This document shows positions 21,994 through 32,893 of a DNA stretch of 64,000 nt, piece by piece. The notes under the pieces were generated by a model that worked only from the letters and a program-made list of their open reading frames with translations, had not been told where the DNA came from and made no database searches. The stretch is from Cordilura impudica. Lineage: Eukaryota > Arthropoda > Insecta > Diptera > Scathophagidae. The position numbers and the translations under genes were made by a program. Where the stretch lies: positions 221,574,868 to 221,638,867 of the forward strand of contig OY821518.1 of assembly GCA_963682025.1 (NCBI GenBank), written 5' to 3'. How positions within the stretch are numbered: the first letter of the stretch is position 1; every line of letters starts with the position of its first letter.

Positions 21994-23996
21994 GATGTGT
22001 AAACATCTATACGCTCAGGGGCGTAAATTTCTATTTCACAATACAATCGCAAAAACAGCGTAACACATCGGTGTGAGCTGAAGTGTAAATCGGTGTGACT
22101 TTATCTGATTGTATTTGTGAAAAAATTATGATATGTTCTTTTCTATACATTTTCCAATTGTCTTTCAAAAAACATCAATTGTATTTCATAAAACATGAAT
22201 TGTATTTCAGAAACCATCAATATAATTTCAGAAAACATCATTTGAATTTCGGAAAACATAAATAGAATTTCAGAAAACATCACTTGAATTTCAGAAAACA
22301 TCACTTGAATTTCAGAAAACATAAATAGAATTTCAGAAAACATCAATATAATTTCAGAAAACATCATTCGAGTTTCAGAAAACATCAATTGAATTTCAGA
22401 AAACATCAATAGAATTTCAGAAATCATCAATTGTATTTCAGAAACCATCAATATAATTTCAGAAAACATCATTTCAATTGCAAAAAAAATAAATAGAATT
22501 TCAGAAAACATCAACATAATTTCAGAAAACATCATTCGAGTTTCAGAAAGCATCAATTGAATTTCAGAAAGCATCAATAGAATTTCAGAAAACATCAATT
22601 GTATTTCAGAAACCGTCAACATAATTTCAGAAAACATCATTTGAATTTCAGAAAACATAAATAGAATTTCAGAAAACATCAATATTATTTCAGAAAACAT
22701 CATTTGAATTTCAGAGAACATAAATAGAATTTCAGAAAACATCAATATTGTTTCAGAAAACATCATTTGAATTTCAGAAAACATAAATAGAATTTCAGAA
22801 AACTTCAATTGAATTTCAGAAAGCATCGATAGAATTTCAGAAAACATCAATTGTATTTCTGAAACCATCAATATAACTTCAGAAAACATCATTTGAATTT
22901 CAGAAAACATAAATAGAATTTCAGAAAACATCAATATAATTTCAGAAAACAACAATTGTATTTCAGAAACCATCAATATAATTTCAGAAAACATCAATTG
23001 TATTTCAGAAAACATCAATAGAATTTCAGAAAACATAAGCAGTATTTCAGAAAACATCAATAAAATTTCAGAAAACATCAATTGAATTTCAGAAAACATC
23101 AATTGAATTTCAGAAAACATCAATTTTATTTCAGAAAACATCAATTGTATTTCACAAAAAATCATTTGAATTTCAGAAAACATAAATAGAATTTCAGAAA
23201 ACATCAATTGTATTTCAGAAACCATCAATATAATTTCAGAAAACATCATCTGAATTTCAGAAAACATAAATAGAATATCAGAAAACATCAATATAATTTC
23301 AGAAAACATCATTCGAGTTTCAGAAAACATCATTTGAATTTCAGAAGACATAAATAGAATTTCAGAAAACATCAATATAATTTCAGAAAACATCATTCGA
23401 GTTTCAGAAAACATCAATTGAATTTCAGAAAACATCAATAGAATTTCAGAAAACATCAATATAATTTCAGAAAACATCATTCGAGTTTCAGAAAACATCA
23501 TTTGAATTTCAGAAAACATAAATAGAATTTCAGAAAACATCAATATTATTTCAGAAAACATCATTCGAGTTGCAGAAAACATCAATTGAATTTCAGAAAA
23601 CATCAATAGAATTTCAGAAAACATCAATATTATTTCAGAAAACATCATTCGAGTTTCAGAAAACATCATTTGAATTTCAGAAAACATAAATAGAGTTTCA
23701 GAAAACATCAATATTATTTCAGAAAACATCATTCGAGTTTCAGAAAACATCAATTGAATTTCAGAAAACATCAATAGCATTGCAGAAAACATCAATTGTA
23801 TTTCAGAAAACATCAATATAATTTCAGAAAACATCATTTGAATTTCAGAAAACATAAATAGAATTTCAGAAAACATCAATTGAATATCAGAAAACAGCAT
23901 AATCGACTAATTTTTTATGCACTGGAAAATATGATGTTGATGTTTTCTTTAATTATTAGATGTTTACACATCTCCCTTGTGATCGGACTCACATGA
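21994..23996. mobile_element. Helentron-like unit carrying a minisatellite
   Basis: It is bounded on the left by GATGTGTAAACATCTA (21994-22009) and on the right by the exact reverse complement (23957-23972). The right block is followed by a stem-loop, TGTGA / loop / TCACA (23978-23993), and then a T-run. A 5' subterminal inverted repeat, a tandem core, a 3' subterminal repeat and a trailing hairpin are the layout of non-autonomous Helentrons. It split a HINE-A between T-rich bases. Non-repeat shoulders are 22010-22140 and 23900-23956. The family assignment is inferred from structure alone. Confidence 0.6.
22145..23895 (-). repeat. 21-bp minisatellite, about 83 units
   Basis: The unit is TTTCAGAAAACATCAATTGAA and variants. 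The period is divisible by three and the unit lacks stops in one minus-strand frame, so the array reads as a 585-residue heptapeptide repeat (MFSEIQL, MFSEIIL and so on); I regard that as a by-product. Toward the right end (about 23270-23800) variants follow a four-unit order (84 bp), with ILF/IQM and ILL/IQL versions alternating to give a 168-bp higher-order period. This indicates amplification of blocks as well as single units. Confidence 0.95.
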
Positions 23997-24492
23997 TTTT
24001 TTTGAGAGATTTAAGTGAAGAGCGGGAAGCAGCTCTATATGGGGCCTATGACTAAGAATGGTTCTATAAGGATTATTTTTGGACTACTGATTAAAGGATA
24101 TAATAAACACATACAAACCCCATTTGACTGAGATCTATATTATAATTTGGATGTTATGGCAATTTATGTCGATTTCATAGGGGTCATTTGTATGGGGACT
24201 AGGTCTGAACATGGACCGAATTTTACCAATTCTATCCTATAGCAGGTAGAGGCTTACATGCCAAATTCCGTCAAAATATATTCATATTTGCGACCTGTAG
24301 TTTGATTACAAGGTTTATATGGACACAAAGGCGAACGGACAGACGGACGGACGAAAACAGTTAAATCGACTCAGAAAGTGATTCTGAATCGATCGGTATT
24401 ATAAAAGATGGATTTAGGTCAAATACTTTTAGTAGTTACAAACAGCAGCACAAAGTCATTATACCCAAACCAAATGGTGGTGTCGGGGTATC
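23997..24492 (-). mobile_element. HINE-A, right part of the split copy
   Basis: It resumes GAGAGATTTAAGTGAAGAGC and runs through the GACGGACGGACG core (about 24341) to CCAAATGGTGGTGTCGGGGTAT near 24491. More diverged than the 9347 or 50058 copies, so it is an older insertion. Confidence 0.8.
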
Positions 24493-25084
24493 AAAAGAAA
24501 ATTAAATGAAGGGTTATATATAACTAATTTTATATATCCATTTATGACCGCATTAGGCACTTTGGAGGACTAATCATTCTAGATCAAGGACCCTGTCTCT
24601 ATACTCTTGCTCCAAGATATTGTATGGCGGCTATCGATCGACTATACCTCAATTACTTACATCATTACTAAGTTAAAATATACAGTCAAAAAATATGCCA
24701 GTCCTTTGATCAAAACTTCTTTAATTGAGCTCAATTCAAACTTGCTTTCTAGCACTAAAATAATGTAAACAAACCAATAAAGTCAACATTTGCCCTAGTG
24801 TTAGTTTAACAAATTATAGCTTGAAACCATAACGTGTTCATTAGCTTGATCAATATGGTAAAACGTATCACACATAAACTGTACAGTCTGTCTAGAGAGT
24901 ATTTTGACATATTAAAAATTGTGATGATTTGACTTTTACTTTAAAAATATAGCTGTACTTCTTTATTTAAAAAAAATTTATTTATTACAACTTACAGTAA
25001 AAAAAATTTAAAAAATTAAAAGTAAGTATGATTAAGTTACAACAAAAACAAAAAAAAATCGCAATAAAATCACAAAAAGTGAAA
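24493..25084. other. no gene seen; probable Tc1 flank
   Basis: AT-rich. A stretch from CAGTCAAAAAATATGCCAG (about 24683) may be one terminal region of the Tc1-like relic downstream, but the other end was not identified. Confidence 0.35.
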
Positions 25085-25725
25085 CAGAAAAAATTAAGTA
25101 TAATTAGTATTTATTATAGACACCTTTAGCATCAGTAACGGTAGAGTTGTACTATAGCAAAAATCTTATCATATGCGCTTTATATTTGTGGTCATTATCT
25201 TGATATAATTTGAAATTGATTTTTCCACCAGCATAACACCCGAGTTAATTCCTCATTCCAGTAGTCATCAGGCTTGGCAATGTGCATTGTATCAAAAAAC
25301 AGTCTCTTTTCTTTGCATTTAATTGATGAATACTCGTTAATTTTCAAGATTATTCTGACCGTATCATAGGACACTACAACACTACATTATTTTTTGAGTT
25401 TACCTGCAAGTTCTCTAGTAGAAGCCATAGCATTTTCATCAACTTTTTTTCGTAAAATTCGTTCTACTCCCTCCGAAATCTTACGTGGTCACCCGTTTGA
25501 TAGGTTGTGTTCGAGACTACCTTCGTCTTCTGTGCGATTTCATATATTTTAAACCATCTCCCTTGGTACAGAGAACATTTCGGATAATTATTACACTATG
25601 GTTGTAGTAAACCAACTCAGCCACACTAATTGTTCTTCTTTTACGAAGCATTTTAAATTCCATAAAATTCACTTTTTTATGATCGAGGCCTAAAAAATTG
25701 TTAGTAATGGTTGAATAAAACATAA
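25085..25725 (-). pseudogene. Tc1-like transposase relic
   Basis: Minus-strand pieces in shifting frames read MLRKRRTISVAELVYYN, then KISEGVERILRKKVDENAMA, STRELAGKLKK, SYDTVRIILKINEY, KPDDYWNEELTRVL and finally YQDNDHKYKAHM. The order (helix-turn-helix region, VDEN...TVR, W.EVL-like block, QDND.KH block with the second catalytic aspartate) is that of Tc1-family transposases. The part between the first motif and QDND is shortened, and the third catalytic region was not found. Several frameshifts and stops make it a dead copy. Confidence 0.6.
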
Positions 25726-25744
25726 AAAGTAAGAGTGGCTCAAG

Positions 25745-25985
25745 CTTATCAGTAAGAAAATAATAGCTGGTCTAGACTTTATTACGCCGATATTTACTTA
25801 TCATTTTCCGTCCGTCCCATGTAGAAGTTGTATGTTAAAATTACATATTTACTTGAATGAAAGCATTTATCAGTCATGGAATGATTTTTATGGAAATTGG
25901 TGAAATACGCTGCATGGTTGGACCTATCCACCTTACAAATATTCAAATATTTGTTTGTCAGTCCATTGCGTACAATTATTTAGTT
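25745..25985. mobile_element. HINE-A fragments
   Basis: A decayed 3' tip (AGTAAGAAAATAATAGCTGGTCTAG at 25750) is followed by a sense-orientation middle fragment: CCGTCCGTCCCATGTAGAAG, then CAGTCATGGAATGA, ATTGGTGAAA and GGACCTATCC. It looks like two broken pieces in opposite orientation. Confidence 0.5.
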
Positions 25986-26089
25986 GAGAGTAGTCGGAAG
26001 GCATAAGGAAAAGAATTAAATGGAATATATGTTAATCTGAAATAAAAATGAATTTATTTACATGTAACACTATAATATATACCAGCAAA

Positions 26090-26455
26090 TTCCAGCCCTC
26101 GAAATTCGAGTACAAATTCTAGAAAATTTTATATTTTCATTAAATAAAGACGCTAAAGATATGCTAATCAATTAAAGTCAATTTTCAAATCAACACAAAA
26201 AAACAAACTCATTTTTATTACAACCACATTAACAAATTTAATAAACACACACATAGCATTGTGCAATTTTATGTATGTGTTAGTAGCAATTTTAAATGCA
26301 ATTTAATCCAAATAAAGGAAAAAATTTAAAAATCTGTGAATCTGCAAAACGGGTAAAAAGAAATACTTTTCAAATAATATACGTTTGGTCAAAATCGGGA
26401 TATAACGGTAGAACAAAACATCGGTCACAAGAAATCGCCTAGCCTATTAATATTA
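26090..26455. repeat. dispersed repeat C, copy 1
   Basis: About 365 bp from CCAGCCCTCGAAATTCGAG to AAATCGCCTAGCCTATTAAT. The reverse complement of the whole block recurs at 41520-41885 with good collinearity (shared words include ACCGATGTTTTGTTCTACCG in complement and ACACACATAGCATTGT). Non-coding; one end has the palindrome TCGAAATTCGA. Family unknown. Confidence 0.75.
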
Positions 26456-26844
26456 TAGATTGTAAATATTAGTTAAAAAATTATCTCTTTAAAAAGAATT
26501 ACAGCCGCACAAAATAAATAATAAAAATGTTTCCTTTTGACTGCAGAATAAACCACTGAACGTTCTGTTAGGGTGGAGAGTATCAAAAGAAAAACGTATC
26601 CTCCTTCCGTTCTATATAAATATATCCTTTAATCTTTAACTTTTATTTAAGGAACTCTAGAACAAAAAATTTGGAGCAACTTTGGGTTAATATTTGGTAA
26701 TAAAAAAAAGCGATTTTAACATGTAAATAAAATACCGATATTTTGCGAAATGCGAGATACATTATTAGATATTATAAATCGAAAAAAATATATTTGAAAT
26801 GACTTATATAACTAAAAACATGTAAAAAATTTATCATTGGTCTA

Positions 26845-27125
26845 ACCCTTTTCGACTGTTCGATACCCTATAACATCCGTTTATATAAGGTGTCTTAGGT
26901 CCATTTGATATAGAAAAGAATCATTATCCAAAGTTGAATTGCATTATTATTAATTTTTTGCCTGCAGATATGAAAGAGTTCATATTGAATCCTATATGTA
27001 TATGGGGACTAGGTCGAAAATCTGCCCGTATTTGGTAAGTGACCTTATTTTGTGGAAAAACTAATAAAAACCATATTTGAAAAAATCTTTCCTTTTTGTT
27101 AGGTTTTTGCTAGATTTAAGAATAA
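26845..27125 (-). mobile_element. degenerate HINE-A 3' part
   Basis: It has CGACTGTTCGATACCCTATA, CTTAGGTCCATTTGATATAG, TTTTTTGCCTGCAGATATG and TATGGGGACTAGGTCGAAAA in the HINE-A order, with many changes. The microsatellite half is lost. Confidence 0.6.
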
Positions 27126-28263
27126 TTCAAGGGGGTTTGTTTTTCGCTACTGATTTACTGGTAGATAGGCTTAAGCCTCTGGTCTTTAAAATGAATAACT
27201 GCCACGTTTGCTTAGCCTCATGGTACTGTAATAAGTACACATAATCCAAATTTGACCGAGATCTATGTTATGATTTTATAGGGCTTAAGTTTTCTATACT
27301 AAGCAATGTAAGCCGTCAGGAAATCAATTACTACAAAAAAAAAAGAAAAAAAAATCAATTAAAATTTAAGTGAAGTGTTTTGAGCCATTTTTAGTCTTAT
27401 AAATCTCTTTTAATTTATATTCTATTGACGTAAGATTAAAATTTATATGCCACAGCCAAGTGTGTACTTCTTTATCTTTATATTTTAAACGCCAATGGGG
27501 ATTTAGTTTTGTCTTTTTTTATTTACTCGTGCTTTAGTTTTTGTGAAATAAAATAAATTTTTAGTCGTTTGCTTTAAAGTTCTCTCCAATGTAATAGAAT
27601 TTGCTGGCCACAGATTTAATGTTCATATTAATATGCATATTGGCCAGTGGTTATAGTAAAAATAATTTTATAAAAGGATAATAAAATTGGTAAGAAATAA
27701 GCACAGGTTTATAGAATATCTACAAGCAGCAGCTTGAAGGTAGAATATACTTATGAAATAAGAAAAAAAAATTCACACAAAACAAGCTTTTGAAAGGAAT
27801 TCTCTAAATCGTAGTTGTCATAAAAAGAAAATTAAAAAGTGATAAAACCTTCACACCAAACATTACTACCATTTATTTTAATTACATGCTATCATCGAGA
27901 GATTATGAGTTTCAAAAAATATCCCATGTTCTACATATGTGATTACATTTTTCATACAAAAGTTAAGAAAATTTATTAATATTTGATTTGGGTGATTTCA
28001 CTGACAATTTAAAATTGAAAAAAATTTTTACGCAATTAATAACTTTCATACGCTCAATGGTCAAGTTCGATCTACACCAGAATTTAGTTAACAACTTTTA
28101 AAAACATTTCGAAAACTTTGTTATGCTTTATTTTCACTTAAAATGGCCCAGTGCATTAAGTTAAAATTTTGTAAGCTCTTTTTTATTTCTTGTTTTTATT
28201 TTAATTTTTTATGCTTTAAACCTTTATTTTTTTGCCATAAGGCAAACATAATTTATACCGTAA
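27126..28263. other. no gene seen
   Basis: AT-rich, no recognised coding or repeat signal beyond short A/T runs. Confidence 0.4.
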
Positions 28264-28472
28264 TATTTTATTTTAATTTATTTTATTTTATTTTTTTTTA
28301 TAATACTTTATTTTATTTTATTTTAATTTTATTTTATTTTATTTTATTTTATTTTATTTTATTTTATTTTATTTTATTTTATTTTATTTTATTTTATTTT
28401 AGTTTCTTTTATTTTATTTTATTTTATTTTATTTTATTTTATTTTATTTTATTTTATTTTATTTTATTTTAT
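28264..28472. repeat. ATTTT pentanucleotide microsatellite
   Basis: About 200 bp of TTTTA repeats with one interruption (AGTTTCTTTT near 28401). It abuts the 3' end of the Helitron that starts at 28479. The open frame through it (rich in Phe, Tyr, Leu) is an artefact. Confidence 0.95.
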
Positions 28473-28478
28473 ATTATA

Positions 28479-29830
28479 CTAGCTGACCCGGCAAACATTG
28501 TTTTGCCATGTAACTTATTTCTAGTGAATATTTTTATTATTGTTATTGTTATGTATTGTTGATCTGTATTGGAATAATTAGTCATTTATTGTTCGGTTTA
28601 AGATCATGTATATATTTTTCTAATGAAAGATTATTAATTATGATAATATGTATTTACCATGTATGGAAGAAGCCACGCCCACTGGTTTGATTCCGTCCAT
28701 TTCTCAAGTAACTTATCACACTCATCATCCGTGAACTCACACCTGGTTTCAAGACTGTCGGGTTTACAGTACTCCAGATAATATTTTTTGTATGAAAGGC
28801 GCCAGGCCCACTAACCCAATGCCACCAACTTTTTGCACGACTACTCACATTAACAGCCAATCGACGTGTCGAAAGTTTCAAGACTCTGGCCATCATACTA
28901 CTCTAGATATATGATGATATGTATTTACCATGTATGGGAGGTGCAACGCTGGTTTGATCCCGCCCATTTTTCAGACAACTTCTCACACCCGTTATTCGTG
29001 AACTGATACCTGGTTTCAAGACGTCGGGTTTACAGTACTTCAGATAATATTTTTTGTATGGGAAGTGCCACGCCCACTAACTATGCAGAAAGTTTAAAGA
29101 CTCTGGCCGTCATAGTACTCTAGTTATTTCCCATGTGTGGAAGGTGCCACGCCCACTGGTTTGATCCCGACCATTTTTTTTGCTAGAACTAACGTTGATA
29201 ACTTATGAACTCACACTAAGTCCCAAAACTTTATCTATTACAGTACTCTAGATGTATGATACTAAATATTCACTTTATATGAGAGCTGTCACGCCCACTC
29301 GCCCAATTACGTCCATTTTCACTTCGACTACTAATATTGTTAATCTATGAACTCTACAAAGTTTTATGGCTCCAACTATTATATAACTCTAGAACTCCTA
29401 CAAAGTCTTATGCCACGCCTACTTGTCCAATCCCGCCCATTTTGGTCCTGATTACTCAAATTAGTGACATATGTACTACTGCAATATTTCAAAACTCTTG
29501 CTGTCACAATAGTCAAGATATCGTCGTTCGTAAATTATTGTGTTCTATATGCTTTTTGTTAAAGTTTAGTTGCTAAAGTTTAGTTGCTAATTAAAAAAAA
29601 CTGAACCGATAAAATTGTTGCGACCTTCTTACCAAGGAAAGTACTATAGTTTGTGGTTTTTTCTGTTTAAAAAAAATTCCTCTTTGAAAACGCCTTTAAG
29701 AGTAAGAACTATTAGAACTTGAACATGGATTAATCAAAAAAAACATATAGAACACAATAACTTACGAACGACGATATATGATACTATTCAATTTATGTTG
29801 GATGGGCCCTGTCCATTTGAAATGCAAAAA
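28479..29830 (-). mobile_element. Helitron, non-autonomous, antisense
   Basis: On the minus strand it ends CCGGGTCAGCTAG at 28479, the Helitron CTAG terminus preceded by the palindrome-prone GGCAAAACAATGTTTGCC. The body is a degenerate tandem series of about 150 bp (GGAGGTGCCACGCCCACT, CAGTACTCCAGATATATG), the same family as 14306-16051. A MITE (29519-29776) interrupts one unit; AAGATA...TATATGATAC rejoins across it. The 5' end (TCTATACTAAT) is not visible, so the right border is approximate. Confidence 0.7.
29519..29776. mobile_element. 258-bp MITE with about 32-bp inverted arms
   Basis: The left arm starts ATCGTCGTTCGTAAATTATT (29519) and matches the complement of the right arm ending TTACGAACGACGAT (29776), including TGTGTTCTATATG inside. 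Flanking ATAT could be the target duplication. The interior has a 15-bp direct duplication (GTTTAGTTGCTAAA) and no ORF. Confidence 0.8.
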
Positions 29831-30091
29831 GATATATAGCCGCAAACCTAATCTGGACTATTGCCTTTCTATTGAAACCAGTATGGGTCGGTCACACCGG
29901 TTGGGTAGTTTCAGAGTCTATAAAGGACAAATATACATTTTTTGTATTTTATATACTTATATTGATAGATTTCTACGTCAACTTTAATTAAGTATGTGTT
30001 TTGTACTGTATAAGACCTGTCTTTTTGTATAAAATAAGAGATGTAAAAATTGACAAAAAAAAGATTATATATGTAATAAATATTCATTCCT

Positions 30092-30123
30092 GAAGATATC
30101 ACAAAATCACCAACGAAACGACG
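30092..30123 (+). ncRNA. hammerhead-ribozyme-like core, tentative
   Basis: CCTGAAGA, an AT-rich spacer, then CAACGAAACGACGG fits the conserved CUGANGA ... GAAAC layout of hammerhead cores. Helix II is weak here. The following tail (AAATTAAAAATGATATAAAT, then TTTTATTTGCAT) parallels the tail after 20337-20375, which suggests two ends of one retroelement family. Confidence 0.3.
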
Positions 30124-30244
30124 GAAAATTAAAAATGATATAAATAGTCTTTTATTTGCATTTAAATTAAAAAAAAAACAACAAATAAAAAAGAAAAATG
30201 TCGATTACATTTACACAAATTTAAAAGTTTAATAATATTCTCTT

Positions 30245-30590
30245 AACTCATAGTCTCTGTCTGTCTGTGTGTCTGTCTGCCATGGAGCATCCCCATTCCC
30301 CTCATCCAAATGATCTGAAACTTGGTCGATAGACTTGCCGTGAAAAATGGGTGATTTAAACCCCATTTCCCCTAATCCAATCAATCTAAAACTTGGTCCA
30401 CAGACTTGTCGTCACCAAATATTAACTCAAAGATAGTCACGTACAGTCACGGAGTGATTTAAACTCCATTTTACCTTATCCAATCTATCTAAAACTTGGA
30501 CCATATACTTGTTGTGACCAATGATTAATTTTACAATATTCACGCAAAGTTACGCACATTCACCAAGAGATTCAAAACTCATATGCATAA
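30245..30590 (+). repeat. degenerate ~100-bp tandem repeat
   Basis: It begins with a GTCTGTCTGTGTGTCTGTCTG tract and continues with about three units containing CCCATTTCCCCTAATCCAAT, CTAAAACTTGGTCCA and GACTTGTCGTCACC. It is probably the body of a HINE-like element whose ends are lost. Confidence 0.6.
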
Positions 30591-30773
30591 GGAAAGAAAG
30601 AGTTTTAATAAAAACTTTGTTTTTATGGGTTAGAATATTATAGGTGTTATTTTTACTGCCCCTGCTCCTTCTTATATCAAATATTGAAAAGGTTCAAACC
30701 ACTGAATATGTTAAACATGTTCTTTAAATTAATATAATTGCATAGAGTACTAAAATATTAACGTAGCTTATAA

Positions 30774-31253
30774 TCTATACTAATATAATAAAAAGGTAAT
30801 GTGTGTTCGTTTGTTTGTTTGTTTGTAGGAGGTAATCTCCGTAACTACTCATCGGATCTTCCTGATATGTGAAGTGTTATAGGCTATAATTTTTTTTAGT
30901 GGGCGTGGCACCTCCCATACAAAGTAAATTTTTAATATCATATATATTGAGTACTATGATAGGGAAATTTGCAAGTTCGTGAGAGGTCACCTATTATTAG
31001 GCATCGGATAAGTGGGCATGGTAACTCCCAATCAAAGAAATGACTCAATGTCATATACCTAGAGTACTATGACAGAGGCAGCTTTGGAAATTTGTCTATT
31101 ATTAACATGAGTTGTCACACAAAAATGGGCGGGATCGGACAAAGGGCCATGGCACCCCATACTATAATAGTGAGAGCCTTTGGACTTTGCGTGATCCCTT
31201 ACATTACCATGTCGGGGACGGGGGTGTAGCGATACACACTGAGTTACATCTAG
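30774..31253 (+). mobile_element. Helitron, non-autonomous, both ends present
   Basis: It starts TCTATACTAATATAATAAAA after an A, and ends GTGTAGCGATACACACTGAG then TTACATCTAG before a T, so it lies between A and T as Helitrons do. A GTTTGTTTGTTTG tract follows the start. The 3' end has a short stem (GTGTA/TACAC). At 480 bp it is a short relative of 14306-16051. It has no coding capacity. Confidence 0.8.
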
Positions 31254-31593
31254 TATGTACATATATATTTTAACACTAATAAGCACAATGTTTTTCAAAT
31301 ATTATCACGAAATTTTTTGGTGGAATCTTTTATCCATCAAAGGTTAAAAACGAGTATACCGGTCACCTTAAAAAACTTATTATAGAAAAAATAGAACTTA
31401 CTAATAATTTTGGGCGTTTCACCACAAACCGAATTTTTGGTGATCGATACAGAGAAGTCATTTTCTAAGTTCAAACCTCAATAATGCAAGAAATGTGCAA
31501 TACTAAATTCACTCGATAAACCTTCAAAGTTCCTTTTATTTGAGGCCAATTTATTTCTCGCACTTTACGAGGTATATCTAAAGAAATAAAAAT

Positions 31594-31645
31594 AAGTAAG
31601 AGTGTTAAATTCGGCTGTGCCGAATCCTCCACTTCGGTTTGAGTC
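31594..31645 (-). mobile_element. HINE-B 3' tip
   Basis: AAGTAAGAGTGTTAAATTCG, the palindrome TTCGGCTGTGCCGAA and CTCCACTTCGGTTTG are the complement of the HINE-B end at 17640-17697. Nothing else of the element is present. Confidence 0.75.
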
Positions 31646-32341
31646 TTGATAATAAATGTAAATGAAAAAGTATACAATTTGTTAAACTTAATACCAAATT
31701 ATTTCAGCAAATCCTTTGGGTTGGTTTTCGTCTTTTCTATTATTTCGGTGTTTGCCTCTTGGTCATCGTGATTGCTGATCGGCATGCATTTAGGTTATAT
31801 ACCTATGTGCATGCGTTTCCGGATATATGACATAACTTCTCGTTTAATTTAGTTTTTGCTAATTAAATAGCTCGCCCTAACCTCCATTGCAAAGGTAATG
31901 GTTGTGTAGGGTGGCTATATGCATTAAATCGTACTAATTGGAGATGGCTGTATAGTTTCTTTTAACTGGCGAAATATTTTTTCATTGCGGTCATGTAGGT
32001 CGGATGGAGTAACAAAATAATAACCAAAAAAAAGCTCTCTCAACTTTTTTTATTAAAATATTGCCATATTTGGAAAACATAGAGAATAAATTTATAATAA
32101 TAAATAATTAAATTAAGGATGCCAAACGCAAGAAACCAAATGTCCCAAATATTTTAAATAAAATAATTTGTTATCTTTATTTTCTGAAAAACTTCAAATT
32201 TTCATCCAAAAAAAATTATGAAAATTTATGTATAAATAACATTCTCATCAAATTGCGTTTATTTATGTAACAATTTTTATGTTCGCAATTCTTAAGTATC
32301 ATATGAGGTTTTCTAAAATTCATTGAATTTAAATAAATGTT
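31646..32341. other. no gene seen
   Basis: AT-rich. There are small open frames without recognisable domains. Confidence 0.4.
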
Positions 32342-32893
32342 TTCTGTAGTCCGATTCTGTAAATTTCAACGATCCGACAATCGCAAAATATATCGACAGC
32401 TATTGTTGTTTGCACTAAGGATTAAGTGATTTACTAAGTACATATATCTTAACGACAGTCGACCAATCTATTTTTCTATTTATATAAATTGTAAATGAGT
32501 GGCATCTCTGTCAAATTAAGCGAAAAATACAAAGATGAATAGAAAAAACAAATTACTTCGTGTTTGACAGGATGATTTTATGTTTATGTTTAATATCTTT
32601 ATTTTGAATGTGCTATTTAATTTTTTTATTTATATAAATAAGTTTTTTAATAAAAGCAAAATATTTTCACTATTTTACGATTTTTATTTATGTATGACGA
32701 CATTTCAACCTAAAAATTTAAGTTTTAATCGATTGAATAAACAACAAAAAAATGGTTGTTGGTTAGATAACAACAACAGCTGACTTTAAAAATAGCGAAT
32801 ATCGTTTAAAAATTTTACTGATAATTTTGCAATTTTCTTCTTTTTAACGATTCAACTATCGCTAAAAGAAGTTACTGAATCGCGGTACTGAAA
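32342..32893. mobile_element. possible 550-bp TIR element
   Basis: The left end AGTCCGATTCTGTAA and the complement of the right end AGTACCGCGATTCAGTAA are similar. Further in, CGACAGCTATTGTTGTTTG on the left matches the complement AGTCAGCTGTTGTTGTTA on the right. No ORF with a domain (32580-32783 is low-complexity). The borders are uncertain and no target duplication was fixed. Confidence 0.45.

Noticed and set aside
22145..23895. CRISPR-like array
   Set aside because: Units are directly tandem with no unique spacers, and the context is eukaryotic. It is a minisatellite.
22143..23900. 585-residue open frame made of heptapeptide repeats
   Set aside because: It exists because a 21-bp satellite unit lacks stops in one frame. 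No promoter, no non-repeat domain, and unit changes look unconstrained.
28143..28562. 139-residue hydrophobic open frame
   Set aside because: It is a translation of the ATTTT microsatellite and adjacent T-rich DNA.
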